Shown here: piece after piece, positions 17,664 through 26,768 of the stretch
Numbering within the stretch: position 1 is the first letter of the stretch
Layout: each line of letters begins with the position of its first letter
Assembly (NCBI GenBank): GCA_017462035.1
Contig: JAFTRY010000011.1
Location: forward strand, 1-64,000
Direction: 5' to 3'
Length of the DNA: 64,000 bases
Source of the DNA: Clostridia bacterium
GTDB taxonomy: Bacteria; Bacillota; Clostridia; Oscillospirales; CAG-272
Made by a program: the position numbers and the translations under genes
Notes under the pieces: generated by a model
What the model was told of the DNA's origin: nothing
Database searches by the model: none
The model's input: only the letters and a program-made list of their open reading frames with translations

Positions 17664-19034
17664 TCATCCTAAAATACCGAAGACATTCATCAGTACAATA
17701 ATAGAAAAAATTGGGATCAGCACAGTAATTACCGCTTTGTCAATCCAACGTAACTTACCATCGCGTCCTCCGACGGTCAATTCTCGCTCATAATTTGAAA
17801 ACTTCCAAATTTTAGCACAAAAGAAAGCCACTAGTACATTTCCTACAGGCATTAACACATAGGATGAAAAACAATCCACCCAGTCGATAATACGATACCA
17901 AGAAATTCCATCCACATTGATCCAGGGAATGCGAACAAAGCTCAAAATTCCATCCCCCTGACTCCAAGCACAAAGCAATGAAAACAGGAACACAGCAATA
18001 GTCGTAATAACAGTCGCTTTCGCATGCGAAACATTTAATTTTTCTTTCACCACTACTGCAGGAATTTCAATAAAGGTAAACATAGAAGAAATAACTGCCA
18101 AAAACAATACTATAAAGAACAAGAAACCAAGAATCCTTCCTCCGGGTAGAACAGCAAAGACATCCGTTAGAGCAACAAAAACCAGAGAGGGACCTGCTAC
18201 CATTTCTGATCCTGTACCAACGATAGGAGGAATCACTACAAATCCAGCAAGAATTGCGACTAATGTATCACACAAAATAATATAATTTGCATCCTTACGA
18301 ATGTTGTTGTCTTTGGAGACATTAGCACCCAAAGTTAGGTATAGTGTCCAACCAGTTCCTATTGAAAACATGACCTGAACACAGGCGTCAGAAAAGGTCT
18401 TTAGAGTGAGCTTCGAAAAATCAGGAACCAAATAATATTTTAGCCCCATCATTGCATTGGGTGAAACAACAAGCATGCCAATGCCACAAACAATTAAAAT
18501 CACAAACAACATTGGCATAATAATTTTTTGAACTTTCTCTACCTTCTCAGTAATTCCAGCAAGTAAAACCGAAACAACCACTAAAAGAAGGATCAGCGTA
18601 TAGACAACTGGCATAATAGGATGAGAAACAAAAGAGTCATACCACAGGGTACTATCCCCCCCAAAGTCTGCTCCTATAAGATAATCCACCGCATACTTTA
18701 GAACGTAACCGCCCACGACAACATAGTACATATCCAGCATAAATGTAAACAACACGCCGATTCCCCCGATAAACTTAAATCTCGGATGAATCTTACCATA
18801 TGCTGCTACCGGATTGGTCCGAGTATACCGTCCCAAAGCCGATTCCATTTCAATTCCAGCCTTACCCACTACAAACACAATGGCAACATAGATTAAGATG
18901 AAAATTGCACCACCATTTCTATATGCCAAGTACGGAAATCTCCAAATGTTTCCTAATCCAATCGCTGCTCCCGCGGCAACCATGATGTACCCAAATCGAG
19001 AGGCAAAAACTGGTACCTTCTTTTCATTGTCCAT
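17664..19034 (-). CDS. Sodium-dependent transporter of the neurotransmitter:sodium symporter family
   Basis: The 456-residue product has eleven to twelve membrane spans and begins FASRFGYIMVAAGAAIGLGNIWRF, the family's unwound TM1 segment that binds sodium and substrate (compare LeuT), followed by PYLAYRNGGAIF. Bacterial members mostly import amino acids with sodium. A transporter of this family inside a polysaccharide operon is unusual. It lies between the initiating transferase and an ATP-grasp ligase with only six bases to the latter, which suggests that the imported compound is the ligase substrate. That link is inference from position. Confidence 0.85.
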   Translation of the reverse strand: MDNEKKVPVFASRFGYIMVAAGAAIGLGNIWRFPYLAYRNGGAIFILIYVAIVFVVGKAGIEMESALGRYTRTNPVAAYGKIHPRFKFIGGIGVLFTFMLDMYYVVVGGYVLKYAVDYLIGADFGGDSTLWYDSFVSHPIMPVVYTLILLLVVVSVLLAGITEKVEKVQKIIMPMLFVILIVCGIGMLVVSPNAMMGLKYYLVPDFSKLTLKTFSDACVQVMFSIGTGWTLYLTLGANVSKDNNIRKDANYIILCDTLVAILAGFVVIPPIVGTGSEMVAGPSLVFVALTDVFAVLPGGRILGFLFFIVLFLAVISSMFTFIEIPAVVVKEKLNVSHAKATVITTIAVFLFSLLCAWSQGDGILSFVRIPWINVDGISWYRIIDWVDCFSSYVLMPVGNVLVAFFCAKIWKFSNYERELTVGGRDGKLRWIDKAVITVLIPIFSIIVLMNVFGILG

Positions 19035-19040
19035 GTATGA

Positions 19041-20243
19041 TTACTCCTTTACCACCTGAATGATAACCTTTTTCATCGCTTCCTCACATATTCTAATTGC
19101 ATCCATTGGGGTATCCGCTTGAGCAATCACATATCCAATCCTATCTCCGCTATTTTTTATTTCTACGGATTGCTCCCCCACACCGCGATCAAAGGCAACT
19201 CTCTGTACACCGGGAATCGCACAAGCCTCATCAATCCCTGTAATTGATTGAATCTTGCCGTGTGGCGCGTCAAAAAAACGAATAGCCGATGCTTTTTCAA
19301 ACTTCGCTTTATAGTCCGGGGTTTCACCCATAGAAATTTTAATGATGCTGTCAACCATATTCACACCAGTGGACAGCGGAACTAAGTCCGTAGTCATATA
19401 ATCTCCAGCAAGACGAGCGCCCAATTCCACTACCTTTGGACCGTCCTTGGTAACAATAATCTCGGTACAAGAAGATCCATTATAATTACCAATAGCCATA
19501 TTAGCCGCCACCGCAACTGCTCTAATCTTATTCTGTGTCTCCTCAGAAAGTTGAGAGGGCTGACTGTGCCCCATCTCGACAAAGTATGGAGCCCCCGTAG
19601 TCAATTTATCGGTAATTTGAATTGGATAACATGTACCATTGACGCTGAGTGTTTCCACACAAAGTTCCGGACCCTCCATATACTCCTCAACAATCACAGC
19701 CCCAGAACGCGAGTTCTCCTTGCTATAACAAAAGGCTTTGTGTAAAGATTCCTCGTCATACTGATCCAGCAAATTAACGCCTCTGCTTCCCGAATTATCA
19801 GCAGGCTTGACAATACATCTATATCCCATATCCACCACAGTCTTTACAGCACTCAAAAATTCCTCCTCATTCGTTGCTTTAAAGAAATAGGGAATTGGTA
19901 CATTAGCAGCTGCCAATGCCTCTCGCATTAAAACTTTATCAGTAGCTTTCTTAGCATTTTCTATGCTGATACCGGGTAGCCCCAAGGTAGCGGCAACTGC
20001 TGCTAAGGTTCGCACAGGCATATCAGTCGCCAGCGTAATAACTCCATCAACCGGATTTTTTTTAGCCGCCTCGGCTACCGCATCTGCATCAATGGTACTG
20101 ATGATTAATTTTTCGTCCGCAAATTTGAATCCAACAGCATCGGGATTCATATCCACTGCAACCACATGTAACCCCAACTTCTTTGCTTGCAATATTGCCG
20201 GAGTTTGCAACGCACTGGCTCCAAGAATCATTATTTTTTTCAT
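19041..20243 (-). CDS. ATP-grasp ligase, probable carboxylate-amine ligase
   Basis: The 400-residue product has an N-terminal pre-ATP-grasp Rossmann region (IMILGASALQTPAILQAKKL), the central ATP-grasp lid and glycine loop (RCIVKPADNSGSRGVNLL, VIVEEYMEGPELCVE) and the metal-binding end GNYNGSSCTEIIV...KVVELGARLAGDYM. Enzymes of this fold join a carboxylate to an amine through an acyl phosphate. It resembles uncharacterised ATP-grasp proteins rather than PurK, PurT or carbamoyl-phosphate synthase. Being between a DegT aminotransferase, which makes amino sugars, and an amino-acid-type transporter, it may attach an amino acid to an amino sugar. Substrates are unproven. Confidence 0.8.
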   Translation of the reverse strand: MKKIMILGASALQTPAILQAKKLGLHVVAVDMNPDAVGFKFADEKLIISTIDADAVAEAAKKNPVDGVITLATDMPVRTLAAVAATLGLPGISIENAKKATDKVLMREALAAANVPIPYFFKATNEEEFLSAVKTVVDMGYRCIVKPADNSGSRGVNLLDQYDEESLHKAFCYSKENSRSGAVIVEEYMEGPELCVETLSVNGTCYPIQITDKLTTGAPYFVEMGHSQPSQLSEETQNKIRAVAVAANMAIGNYNGSSCTEIIVTKDGPKVVELGARLAGDYMTTDLVPLSTGVNMVDSIIKISMGETPDYKAKFEKASAIRFFDAPHGKIQSITGIDEACAIPGVQRVAFDRGVGEQSVEIKNSGDRIGYVIAQADTPMDAIRICEEAMKKVIIQVVKE

Positions 20244-20299
20244 TGTGCTTTCCTCATGCCTTTCATTATGTTCATAAATTTATTCCTGCAAATCATTAT

Positions 20300-21505
20300 T
20301 CAAAACAAACACTTCTTGTATTGCTCGATTACATACTCTACCTCATCATTTTTTAGACAGGTATGCAACGGAAGAGTAATTTCATTGGCAAAACGCGCAT
20401 ACGCATTAGGATAATCTTCAATATCGAAACCAAGTCTTTTGTACGCCGTATGCATTGGTAAGGGCTTATAATGAACATTACATGCCACCCCCCGCTCAGC
20501 CATTTTGATAATTATCTCATTTCGTTGCTCAAGCATGATGTTCGGCACACGTGTGATATAGAGATGTCCTGAGGACTGACACATATCGGTGTAATGAGGC
20601 AATGTCTCAATACCCAAAGGCTCGAGTGCCGCATCATACTCTTTAATGATCTCCTTGCGTCTTTGCAACATGTTTGGATAACGCTCAAGTTGCTTCAGCC
20701 CGATTGCAGCAGCAATATCTGTCATGTTACACTTGTAATAGGTCCCCGCAATGTCATATTCCCATGCTCCAAGCTGAGTTTTTGCAAGAGCATCCTTACT
20801 TTGCCCGTGAAGAGAAAGAAGTTGCAGTTGTTTATACATATGAGCATCATCTATTCCATCAATTGTTTTCCAAGTCAGCGCGCCGCCCTCCGCAGTCGTA
20901 AAATTCTTAACCGCATGAAATGAAAAAGAAGAAAAATCGGCAACATTACCAATCATCTTTCCGCGATACATAGCACCAAAGGAGTGAGCAGCGTCTGCCA
21001 TTATAGCAATCCTTCCAAGAGCACTTTGAATATCACTATTAGGCTTAAAAATCCCCTTTTTACTCTCCACGATAGCAAAAAGCCTCTCATAATCGCAAGG
21101 AACTCCGCCAAGATCAACCGGAATAATAGCTTTTGTCTTTTCCGTAATTGCCGCTTCTACCGCATCGTAATCCATCTCGAAACTATCAGGTTGAGTATCA
21201 ACGAGCACGATTTTCGCACCCACGTGATCGATTACGGAGGCGGAAGCGGTATAGGTATAAGCAGAAGTAATCACCTCGTCGCCTTCTCCTACGCCAAGCA
21301 CACGCAACGCCAATTCCGCGCATGCCGTTTGAGAATTTAAGCAAACGCATTTTTCCACGCCAACCCATGCGGCAATATTCGCCTCTAGTTTTTTCGTTCG
21401 AGGACCAGTTGTGATCCAACCGGAGCGAAGAGCTTCGACCACCTCTTGTATCTCAAACTCACTGATATCTGGAGGAGCGAACGATATGTTCATCTTTTCA
21501 TTCAT
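20300..21505 (-). CDS. DegT/DnrJ/EryC1/StrS-family sugar aminotransferase
   Basis: These PLP enzymes turn a 4-keto (or 3-keto) nucleotide sugar into an amino sugar. The product of about 401 residues begins MNEKMNISFAPPDISEFEI and carries VVEALRSGWITTGPRT, TSAYTYTASASVIDHVGA, the PLP-lysine segment SFSFHAVKNFTTAEGGAL and a normal C-terminus, as in PseC/LegC-like proteins. I use the ATG at 21503-21505, after GAGGACGG. It is the first gene after the promoter at 21694-21722. No nucleotide-sugar 4,6-dehydratase, its usual partner, is in the operon, so the keto sugar must come from a gene elsewhere. Confidence 0.85.
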   Translation of the reverse strand: MNEKMNISFAPPDISEFEIQEVVEALRSGWITTGPRTKKLEANIAAWVGVEKCVCLNSQTACAELALRVLGVGEGDEVITSAYTYTASASVIDHVGAKIVLVDTQPDSFEMDYDAVEAAITEKTKAIIPVDLGGVPCDYERLFAIVESKKGIFKPNSDIQSALGRIAIMADAAHSFGAMYRGKMIGNVADFSSFSFHAVKNFTTAEGGALTWKTIDGIDDAHMYKQLQLLSLHGQSKDALAKTQLGAWEYDIAGTYYKCNMTDIAAAIGLKQLERYPNMLQRRKEIIKEYDAALEPLGIETLPHYTDMCQSSGHLYITRVPNIMLEQRNEIIIKMAERGVACNVHYKPLPMHTAYKRLGFDIEDYPNAYARFANEITLPLHTCLKNDEVEYVIEQYKKCLF

Positions 21506-21686
21506 GTTGTTACCGTCCTCACAATGTATTTTGGATGCTTTTATATTTGACAGTTGTTCTCGCGCCTCTATGCTCTCGACAAACCATATTCCCGTACATC
21601 TTAACTGACTTTGCAAATTTACTATTTTTTATAATGGAGACCAGAGAAGTAGGTGAAGAATTACATTTTTGTCTGAATCACATCCC
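21506..21686 (-). other. Untranslated leader of the polysaccharide operon
   Basis: About 180 bases separate the predicted transcription start near 21687 from the first gene. The leader holds a possible 26-codon ORF beginning with ATG about 110 bases before the first gene and in the same frame as it, but without a clear ribosome binding site. I see no known riboswitch or attenuator. Confidence 0.4.
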
Positions 21687-21693
21687 TTCTTAT

Positions 21694-21722
21694 ATTATAT
21701 CACACTCGTCGCATTTTGTCAA
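21694..21722 (-). promoter_or_regulatory. Perfect consensus sigma-A promoter of the polysaccharide operon
   Basis: On the minus strand TTGACA (21717-21722) and TATAAT (21694-21699) are exactly 17 bases apart. It is the only strong promoter I see for the minus-strand genes down to 2129. Bases 21723-21978 are AT-rich with no gene that I can support. Confidence 0.8.
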
Positions 21723-21978
21723 CCAATTTGAAGATTAAACCGAAGTTTGGAAGATTTTTTACGATCAAATTCCTAAAAATTTAATTTTTGTCCTAATAAT
21801 TTTAGATTTTTTTAGTTTCTACATACGCAACTGTTTGAAATAGGATTCTCTCATCATCTACAGCTTTTGGCAAAATATCTGAAGGAATAAAAATAACAAT
21901 CCAAATAAGCGCACAGATGATTATATCGTCACAATCAAAAACAGTGTATTTTATATGTAATCCCCCCAAAAAACTCAA

Positions 21979-22013
21979 TAAAAAATTAGGGATGTCGCGT
22001 TTGCAGCATCCCT
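21979..22013 (-). terminator. Terminator of the sugar catabolic operon
   Basis: AGGGATG (21988-21994) pairs with CATCCCT (22007-22013); on the minus strand a T-rich tail follows. It lies about 20 bases behind the aldolase stop codon. Confidence 0.75.
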
Positions 22014-22031
22014 TCTATCTTTCCTATATTC

Positions 22032-22868
22032 TCAGCAATCCCCAAAAACACTCATAGCACTCTTCACATCGTCCTTCATAGCGGCAATGGCAGCAAGCTC
22101 CACGTCGTGGAAATAGGTCATGTCCTTCATGGCGGCAACGGCGTTTCCGCCCGCCTTCGCCATATAGGTGTAATAATTGATCTTTCGGATCCCCAGATCG
22201 ATCACCTTTTTGTAATCCTCCACGCTGACACCCGATCCTCCGTGCATAACCAGAGGAACGTCCACCAGAGAACGAATCTTGCCCAGACGCTCAAAATCAA
22301 GCTTGGGAGCCTTCAAATATACACCGTGAGCCGTACCGAAAGCACAGGCAAGGGCATCGATTCCTGTCTGCTCTACAAACACTTTTGCGGCATCGGGATC
22401 GGTGTAAATGCTCTCGTCACTGCCTCCAGCGGCACCTGACTCTCTGGCACCCATAGAGCCGATCTCCGCCTCCAGCGAAGCACCGTAGGAATCGGACAAC
22501 TGACGGGCAATACAGGTGTTGGCATAGTTCAGCTTCCCATCCAGAGTAGAGCCGTCATACATCACCGAGGTGAAGCCAAGCTCCAACCCCTGCTTAATGT
22601 AGTCTAGATCGGTTCCATGGTCCAGATGTACGCAGACCGGAACCTTTGCCTTGTCGGCAAGTAGCAGCATCACAGGAGCGATCTCGTCCATACGGCAAAG
22701 CCCCATCTCCTCATGTACCTGCGCGTGCATCAAGATCACAGGCTCGCCCAGCTCCTCCGCCGCGCCGAGAACGGCGCGGATACTGGACATATTGGGCGTA
22801 TTAAAGGAGCCAATGGCACAGCCCCTCGCCTCAGCAAGCTTCAAAATTTCTTTCAATGTTACCAGCAT
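22032..22868 (-). CDS. Class II fructose-bisphosphate/tagatose-bisphosphate-type aldolase
   Basis: The 278-residue product is a class II zinc aldolase: CVHLDHGTDLDYIKQGLE holds the catalytic Asp and zinc His, followed by FTSVMYDGS, GASLEAEIGSMGA, CAFGTAHGVYL and PLVMHGGSGVS. It splits a ketose 1-phosphate or 1,6-bisphosphate into dihydroxyacetone phosphate and an aldehyde. In this operon (isomerase, kinase, DUF4432, aldolase) it is likely the last catabolic step rather than glycolytic Fba. It is the last gene, four bases after the DUF4432 gene, and is followed by a terminator. Confidence 0.85.
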   Translation of the reverse strand: MLVTLKEILKLAEARGCAIGSFNTPNMSSIRAVLGAAEELGEPVILMHAQVHEEMGLCRMDEIAPVMLLLADKAKVPVCVHLDHGTDLDYIKQGLELGFTSVMYDGSTLDGKLNYANTCIARQLSDSYGASLEAEIGSMGARESGAAGGSDESIYTDPDAAKVFVEQTGIDALACAFGTAHGVYLKAPKLDFERLGKIRSLVDVPLVMHGGSGVSVEDYKKVIDLGIRKINYYTYMAKAGGNAVAAMKDMTYFHDVELAAIAAMKDDVKSAMSVFGDC

Positions 22869-22871
22869 AAT

Positions 22872-23837
22872 TTATTCCTCCATAAAATCAAAGGTCAAAC
22901 GGTGAGTCTTGCTCTCACCAACCCGCAAAGTCTCCAAAAGACCTCTCGCTCTCATTACGTCTCGTCCGTCAGGCAACGTGTTTCCCGGCTCCACGCCAAG
23001 AACGTAGTCCCCCGCTCCCATCATCTTCCACTCCGTAAAATAGGGTAACTCCGCCGTGTCAAAGGTCATACCGAAGCCCTTCTTGATCACGGGATTGTAT
23101 ACCGTGACCCTCGCCTCACCCTCCATGCGGTGATAATAGCACATTTCCTCATAGCCTCGCTGAGGCTTTTCCATCCGCAGACAGTTGGCAATACCGGTAG
23201 CGGCATGATCATTTCTGGGAGTGATCTCCAGGCTGGGAATGGTCAGAACCGTGTCCTCGCAAAGGAGAGGATATCCCACGTTGCAATGGTAAAGCATCTG
23301 AAGAGGGAGCTCCCCGTGTCCAATGTTGGTCACCTTGTCCACAAGGGTCACACGGTCCCCAAACAAAGGAACCGTATATTCTCGTTCCAATAGCAGACCG
23401 TGACCAAACAAAGACGCGTCTCGGATCACCGCGCGAATGTAAATCACCCCGTCATTCAACCAGTGACATACCTGCTCAGCGGGAATATGGGATACCGTTC
23501 CGTGAAGGGGTAACCGCTCACCGCCGTCCTCGCAGGGACTTCCCACACTGGTCAGCCCGCAGGTGGTCAAAAATCCCGCCGTAAAAGATTTCAGAAAACC
23601 GTTCCCTTCCCGATCATAATAAGTAGGAGAAACGTATCCACAAGGGGCAAAATAACCGAAGTTCACTCCCCCCAGAGACAAACGGGATAAATCGGCGGCA
23701 CGGTCAAGAGACAGGGTAAATTCCAATCCCGATCCGTTCCGAACCTGCAACAGACGCATCCCGTCGCCTTTTCCACCTACAAGGCGTACTTCCTCTACGC
23801 CGTATACCTGACTTTCGTGTCCAATATATTCCCTCAT
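22872..23837 (-). CDS. DUF4432 family protein, aldose-epimerase-like
   Basis: The 321-residue product matches DUF4432, a family with the galactose-mutarotase-like beta-sandwich fold: GLEFTLSLDRAADLSRLSLGG at the sugar-facing loop, PLHGTVSHIPAE, and PLQMLYHCNVGYPLL with conserved His. Members usually sit in sugar catabolic operons and are thought to handle sugar anomers or epimers, but no reaction is settled. It overlaps the kinase stop by ATGA and probably is translated with it. It may provide the right anomer for the isomerase. Confidence 0.75.
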   Translation of the reverse strand: MREYIGHESQVYGVEEVRLVGGKGDGMRLLQVRNGSGLEFTLSLDRAADLSRLSLGGVNFGYFAPCGYVSPTYYDREGNGFLKSFTAGFLTTCGLTSVGSPCEDGGERLPLHGTVSHIPAEQVCHWLNDGVIYIRAVIRDASLFGHGLLLEREYTVPLFGDRVTLVDKVTNIGHGELPLQMLYHCNVGYPLLCEDTVLTIPSLEITPRNDHAATGIANCLRMEKPQRGYEEMCYYHRMEGEARVTVYNPVIKKGFGMTFDTAELPYFTEWKMMGAGDYVLGVEPGNTLPDGRDVMRARGLLETLRVGESKTHRLTFDFMEE

Positions 23838-25315
23838 CCGCGCAACTCCTCCACGATGGGACGCACCGCGTCATAAAGTCGACGGTACGCCTTGTAATAA
23901 TCCTGATAGGTTTGATACTGTCTCTCCCTGGGGAAGTAGGTCTTCCGCACCTTCACAAAACGCTTCTTTGCCTCCTCCAGATCCTTGTAGATCCCCGTAG
24001 CAACACCGGCAAGCATGCAGGTGCCGCAGGCACCCACCTCCTTGGCACGCAATGCGGTCACAGGTCTTCCCAGAATATCTGCCTTGATCTGCATCCAAAC
24101 GTCGGAGGATGCGCCGCCGCCCGTGGCGTAAAGTCCATCGGGACAGATCCCGGCACTCTCCAGATGCTCAATATTGGTCATGATCTCGTAGGTCACACCC
24201 TCCATGAGAGCCTTGTACAGGTCTGCTGCAGTGTGCTCTATGGTCAGACCGATCATAGCCGCCCGTGAGCCGTTGTCCATGTAAGGATTCGCCGCTCCCG
24301 CGAAATGAGGAAGCACCAAGATCCCCGTAGGCTCCTCAGACACTTGCCGATCCAGCTCGGCATATACGTTCTTCCCCTCAAACCGCTTCGCGAAATTGTC
24401 TCTGAACCACTTGAGTGTGGCTCCGCCCGTAAAGGAAAGAGCATAGCATACGTAGGTTCCGTCAAACACGTAGGGAACCACAGAATACCCCTCAGCGTAA
24501 ACCGCCTCCTCCTCGGGAATACGGTCAAAGACTGGGGTGACACATTCCACCGTGCCCGTACCGTCTACCGCCTCTCCGGGGGCAAGAACTCCGGCGCCAA
24601 CCGCCGACGCTACCTGGTCGTGAGCACCGCTTACAATGACGATCTCATTCTTCACACCAAGGGCATCGGCAAGTGCCTTCTTCATCTTGCCCGCCACACT
24701 TCCCGTAGGAACAGGACGGGACAGAAGACTCTCGTCGATCTCCGCCGCCGCGAGAAGCTCCGCGCTCCAGCACTTTTCACGAATATCAAAAGCCATGGTA
24801 CGGGCGGCAAGAGAGTAGTCGATCTGTGCCACACCGCACAAGGAGTAAACCACGTAGTCCTCCATGAGCATCAACCGCTTGATCTGCCCGTAGACCTCGG
24901 GCAGATTTTCGCGGATCCACATCATCTTGGGAAGACTGTACATGGTATGCGGCTTCACACCGGCGATTTCGGTCACTCGCTTCTCTCCCAGACGGTCGCA
25001 AAGAATACGGCACTCCTCTTCCCCTCTCGGGTCGGTGTAAAGCATAGCAGGCAGTAAAATTTCATCCCTCTCGTCCAACGCCACAAAGCTCTCTCCAAAG
25101 GAAGTCACACCAATGGCGGTAAGCTCGTAGGAAGCACATGCCTCACGAATGACCTGACAAACCGCGTCAAAAATACCGGAAGGGTCGATCTCGTGGGTAC
25201 CTCCCTGCCTCCTTACCTCATACTCGCGGTACGAGTTAAAGGCGAATTCACCAAGATCGTCGTAAACCGAAAGCTTACAGCCGGTGGTTCCTATATCCAA
25301 TCCGCCGATATACAT
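23834..25315 (-). CDS. FGGY-family carbohydrate kinase
   Basis: The product of 493 residues has GGLDIGTTGCKLSVYDDLG (first phosphate loop), a central SGAHDQVASAVGAGV segment and LYATGGGASSDVWMQIKAD near the C-terminus (adenosine loop), as in xylulokinase, fuculokinase and gluconokinase. It should phosphorylate the ketose made by the isomerase. I chose the ATG at 25313-25315 with GAGGGCTGAG before it; it starts right after the isomerase TGA. Substrate cannot be deduced; the paired isomerase is fucose/arabinose-isomerase-like. Confidence 0.85.
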   Translation of the reverse strand: MYIGGLDIGTTGCKLSVYDDLGEFAFNSYREYEVRRQGGTHEIDPSGIFDAVCQVIREACASYELTAIGVTSFGESFVALDERDEILLPAMLYTDPRGEEECRILCDRLGEKRVTEIAGVKPHTMYSLPKMMWIRENLPEVYGQIKRLMLMEDYVVYSLCGVAQIDYSLAARTMAFDIREKCWSAELLAAAEIDESLLSRPVPTGSVAGKMKKALADALGVKNEIVIVSGAHDQVASAVGAGVLAPGEAVDGTGTVECVTPVFDRIPEEEAVYAEGYSVVPYVFDGTYVCYALSFTGGATLKWFRDNFAKRFEGKNVYAELDRQVSEEPTGILVLPHFAGAANPYMDNGSRAAMIGLTIEHTAADLYKALMEGVTYEIMTNIEHLESAGICPDGLYATGGGASSDVWMQIKADILGRPVTALRAKEVGACGTCMLAGVATGIYKDLEEAKKRFVKVRKTYFPRERQYQTYQDYYKAYRRLYDAVRPIVEELRG

Positions 25316-25316
25316 C

Positions 25317-26720
25317 TCAGCCCTCAATATCGATCATCTCGTAGCCGAGATAGGTGCCAAATGCCTCGTCCAGAACACTCTTCATGTGTCCCATACCAAC
25401 GGTAGTGTGGTGCTTGAATCCGCCCTTTGCCAGCTTCAACAGCTTATCCTGGAGGCCGGGGATCTCGGCAACACCGCCGCAACCGAAGAAGCTCTGCTCA
25501 ATGGGCTCACCGGTGAATCTTGCCTCGGAGGTGTAGACCTTCAGCTTGCCGTCCTCGGTAAAGCCGTTGGAGAAGGTCATGTCGAAGGCGGCAATGCGCC
25601 CCTCGTTGCTTCCCCATCCGCTTCCGGGATCGCCCTTGGCGAACATCTTGTGCTCGGTAACGGTTCCCTTTTCTGCCATCAGCGTCTGAGCAACAGGACC
25701 GCAGTGGAACAGGATCACCTTGTTCTCGTCCTCACCGTAGTTATTGTTCCAGTCAAGGCACGCCGTAGGCTTTCCCGAAGCCAGAGCCATGGCGCGCATG
25801 GTGATGGCACTGGTCAGGTCGATCTCGCAGGAGCAAACGATGCCGCGATCATTCAGCTCGGAGATCAGAACGCAGGGACAAACGCGGAGAATAGTCTCCA
25901 TCTCGTTCCAACAACGAAGAGTCACCGCGTCCAGGTGATATTCCTCTATGTACTCGTCGATCACCACGGAGATCTTTGCCAGGGTCAGCTTGTTCTTCAT
26001 GGGAACCTGAGAGAAGTTTGCGTAGTTCTCCAAACGCTCTACCTTGGCAAGAACTGCCGCATCATCGTCTGCCTTTGCCTGTACCTTGAATACCAGCTCA
26101 GACAGGTCAAAGCTCTCTACGTTGATGCCGTATCTCTGAAGAGTGACCTCGTCAAAGCGAACCGTCTTGAATGCGGTGGTACGGGCACCGATACAACCCA
26201 GGTTGAAACGCTTCATACCCTTTACAACACGGCACACAGCTGCGAAATCCTCCAAGTTCTGGCGGAAAGCGTCAGAGAGAGGATGCACCACATGGGGCTT
26301 CATCACAGTGAACGGAATCCGATACTGATAGAATACGTCGGTCACAGAGAACTTTCCGCAGTACGCGTCTCTGCGATGCTGGAAATCCATCTTTCCGATC
26401 TCGTCGGGATAAGCCTGCATCAGAATCGGCACACCCGCATCCTGCAGAGCGGTGATAGCACCGTTCTCGTCGATAAAAATGGGCATACAGAGGATCACAC
26501 CGTCGTACTCACCCTCGTGAGACTTAAGCCAGTCGTGATAGAGTCTTCCCTCGTCACGAGTCTCCACAGCACCGTAGCGAGTGGCACTCTCGTCCATCAC
26601 AAGTACGTCATAGCCGGCATCGGTCACTGCCTTGATCATGTCAGTCCGAGCTCCAGCGATCAGCTCAGCAGGCATAAAGCCTCGGTTTCCAAAATAGAGC
26701 GCAAAGGTTTGCTTTTTCAT
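25317..26720 (-). CDS. L-fucose/L-arabinose isomerase family protein
   Basis: The 467-residue product has the overall plan of the L-fucose/L-arabinose isomerase superfamily: N-terminal ALYFGNRGFMPAELIAGAR, central RFNLGCIGARTTAFKTVRFDE and LRCWNEMETILRVCPC, and C-terminal ILFHCGPVAQ, HHTTVGMGHM. Such enzymes interconvert an aldose and a ketose with a divalent metal. I chose the ATG at 26718-26720 after GAGGGGGAAACC; the longer frame runs into the promoter. It is the first gene of an operon that continues with kinase, DUF4432 protein and aldolase, opposite a PocR-AraC regulator. True substrate unknown. Confidence 0.8.
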   Translation of the reverse strand: MKKQTFALYFGNRGFMPAELIAGARTDMIKAVTDAGYDVLVMDESATRYGAVETRDEGRLYHDWLKSHEGEYDGVILCMPIFIDENGAITALQDAGVPILMQAYPDEIGKMDFQHRRDAYCGKFSVTDVFYQYRIPFTVMKPHVVHPLSDAFRQNLEDFAAVCRVVKGMKRFNLGCIGARTTAFKTVRFDEVTLQRYGINVESFDLSELVFKVQAKADDDAAVLAKVERLENYANFSQVPMKNKLTLAKISVVIDEYIEEYHLDAVTLRCWNEMETILRVCPCVLISELNDRGIVCSCEIDLTSAITMRAMALASGKPTACLDWNNNYGEDENKVILFHCGPVAQTLMAEKGTVTEHKMFAKGDPGSGWGSNEGRIAAFDMTFSNGFTEDGKLKVYTSEARFTGEPIEQSFFGCGGVAEIPGLQDKLLKLAKGGFKHHTTVGMGHMKSVLDEAFGTYLGYEMIDIEG

Positions 26721-26768
26721 GTTGGTTTCCCCCTCATTTATTATTTTATATTTGTGAGAATTCACTAC

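Noticed and set aside
22032..22868. Glycolytic fructose-bisphosphate aldolase assignment
   Set aside because: Operon context with isomerase, kinase and DUF4432 favours a dedicated catabolic aldolase; the family cannot separate the two by motif alone.
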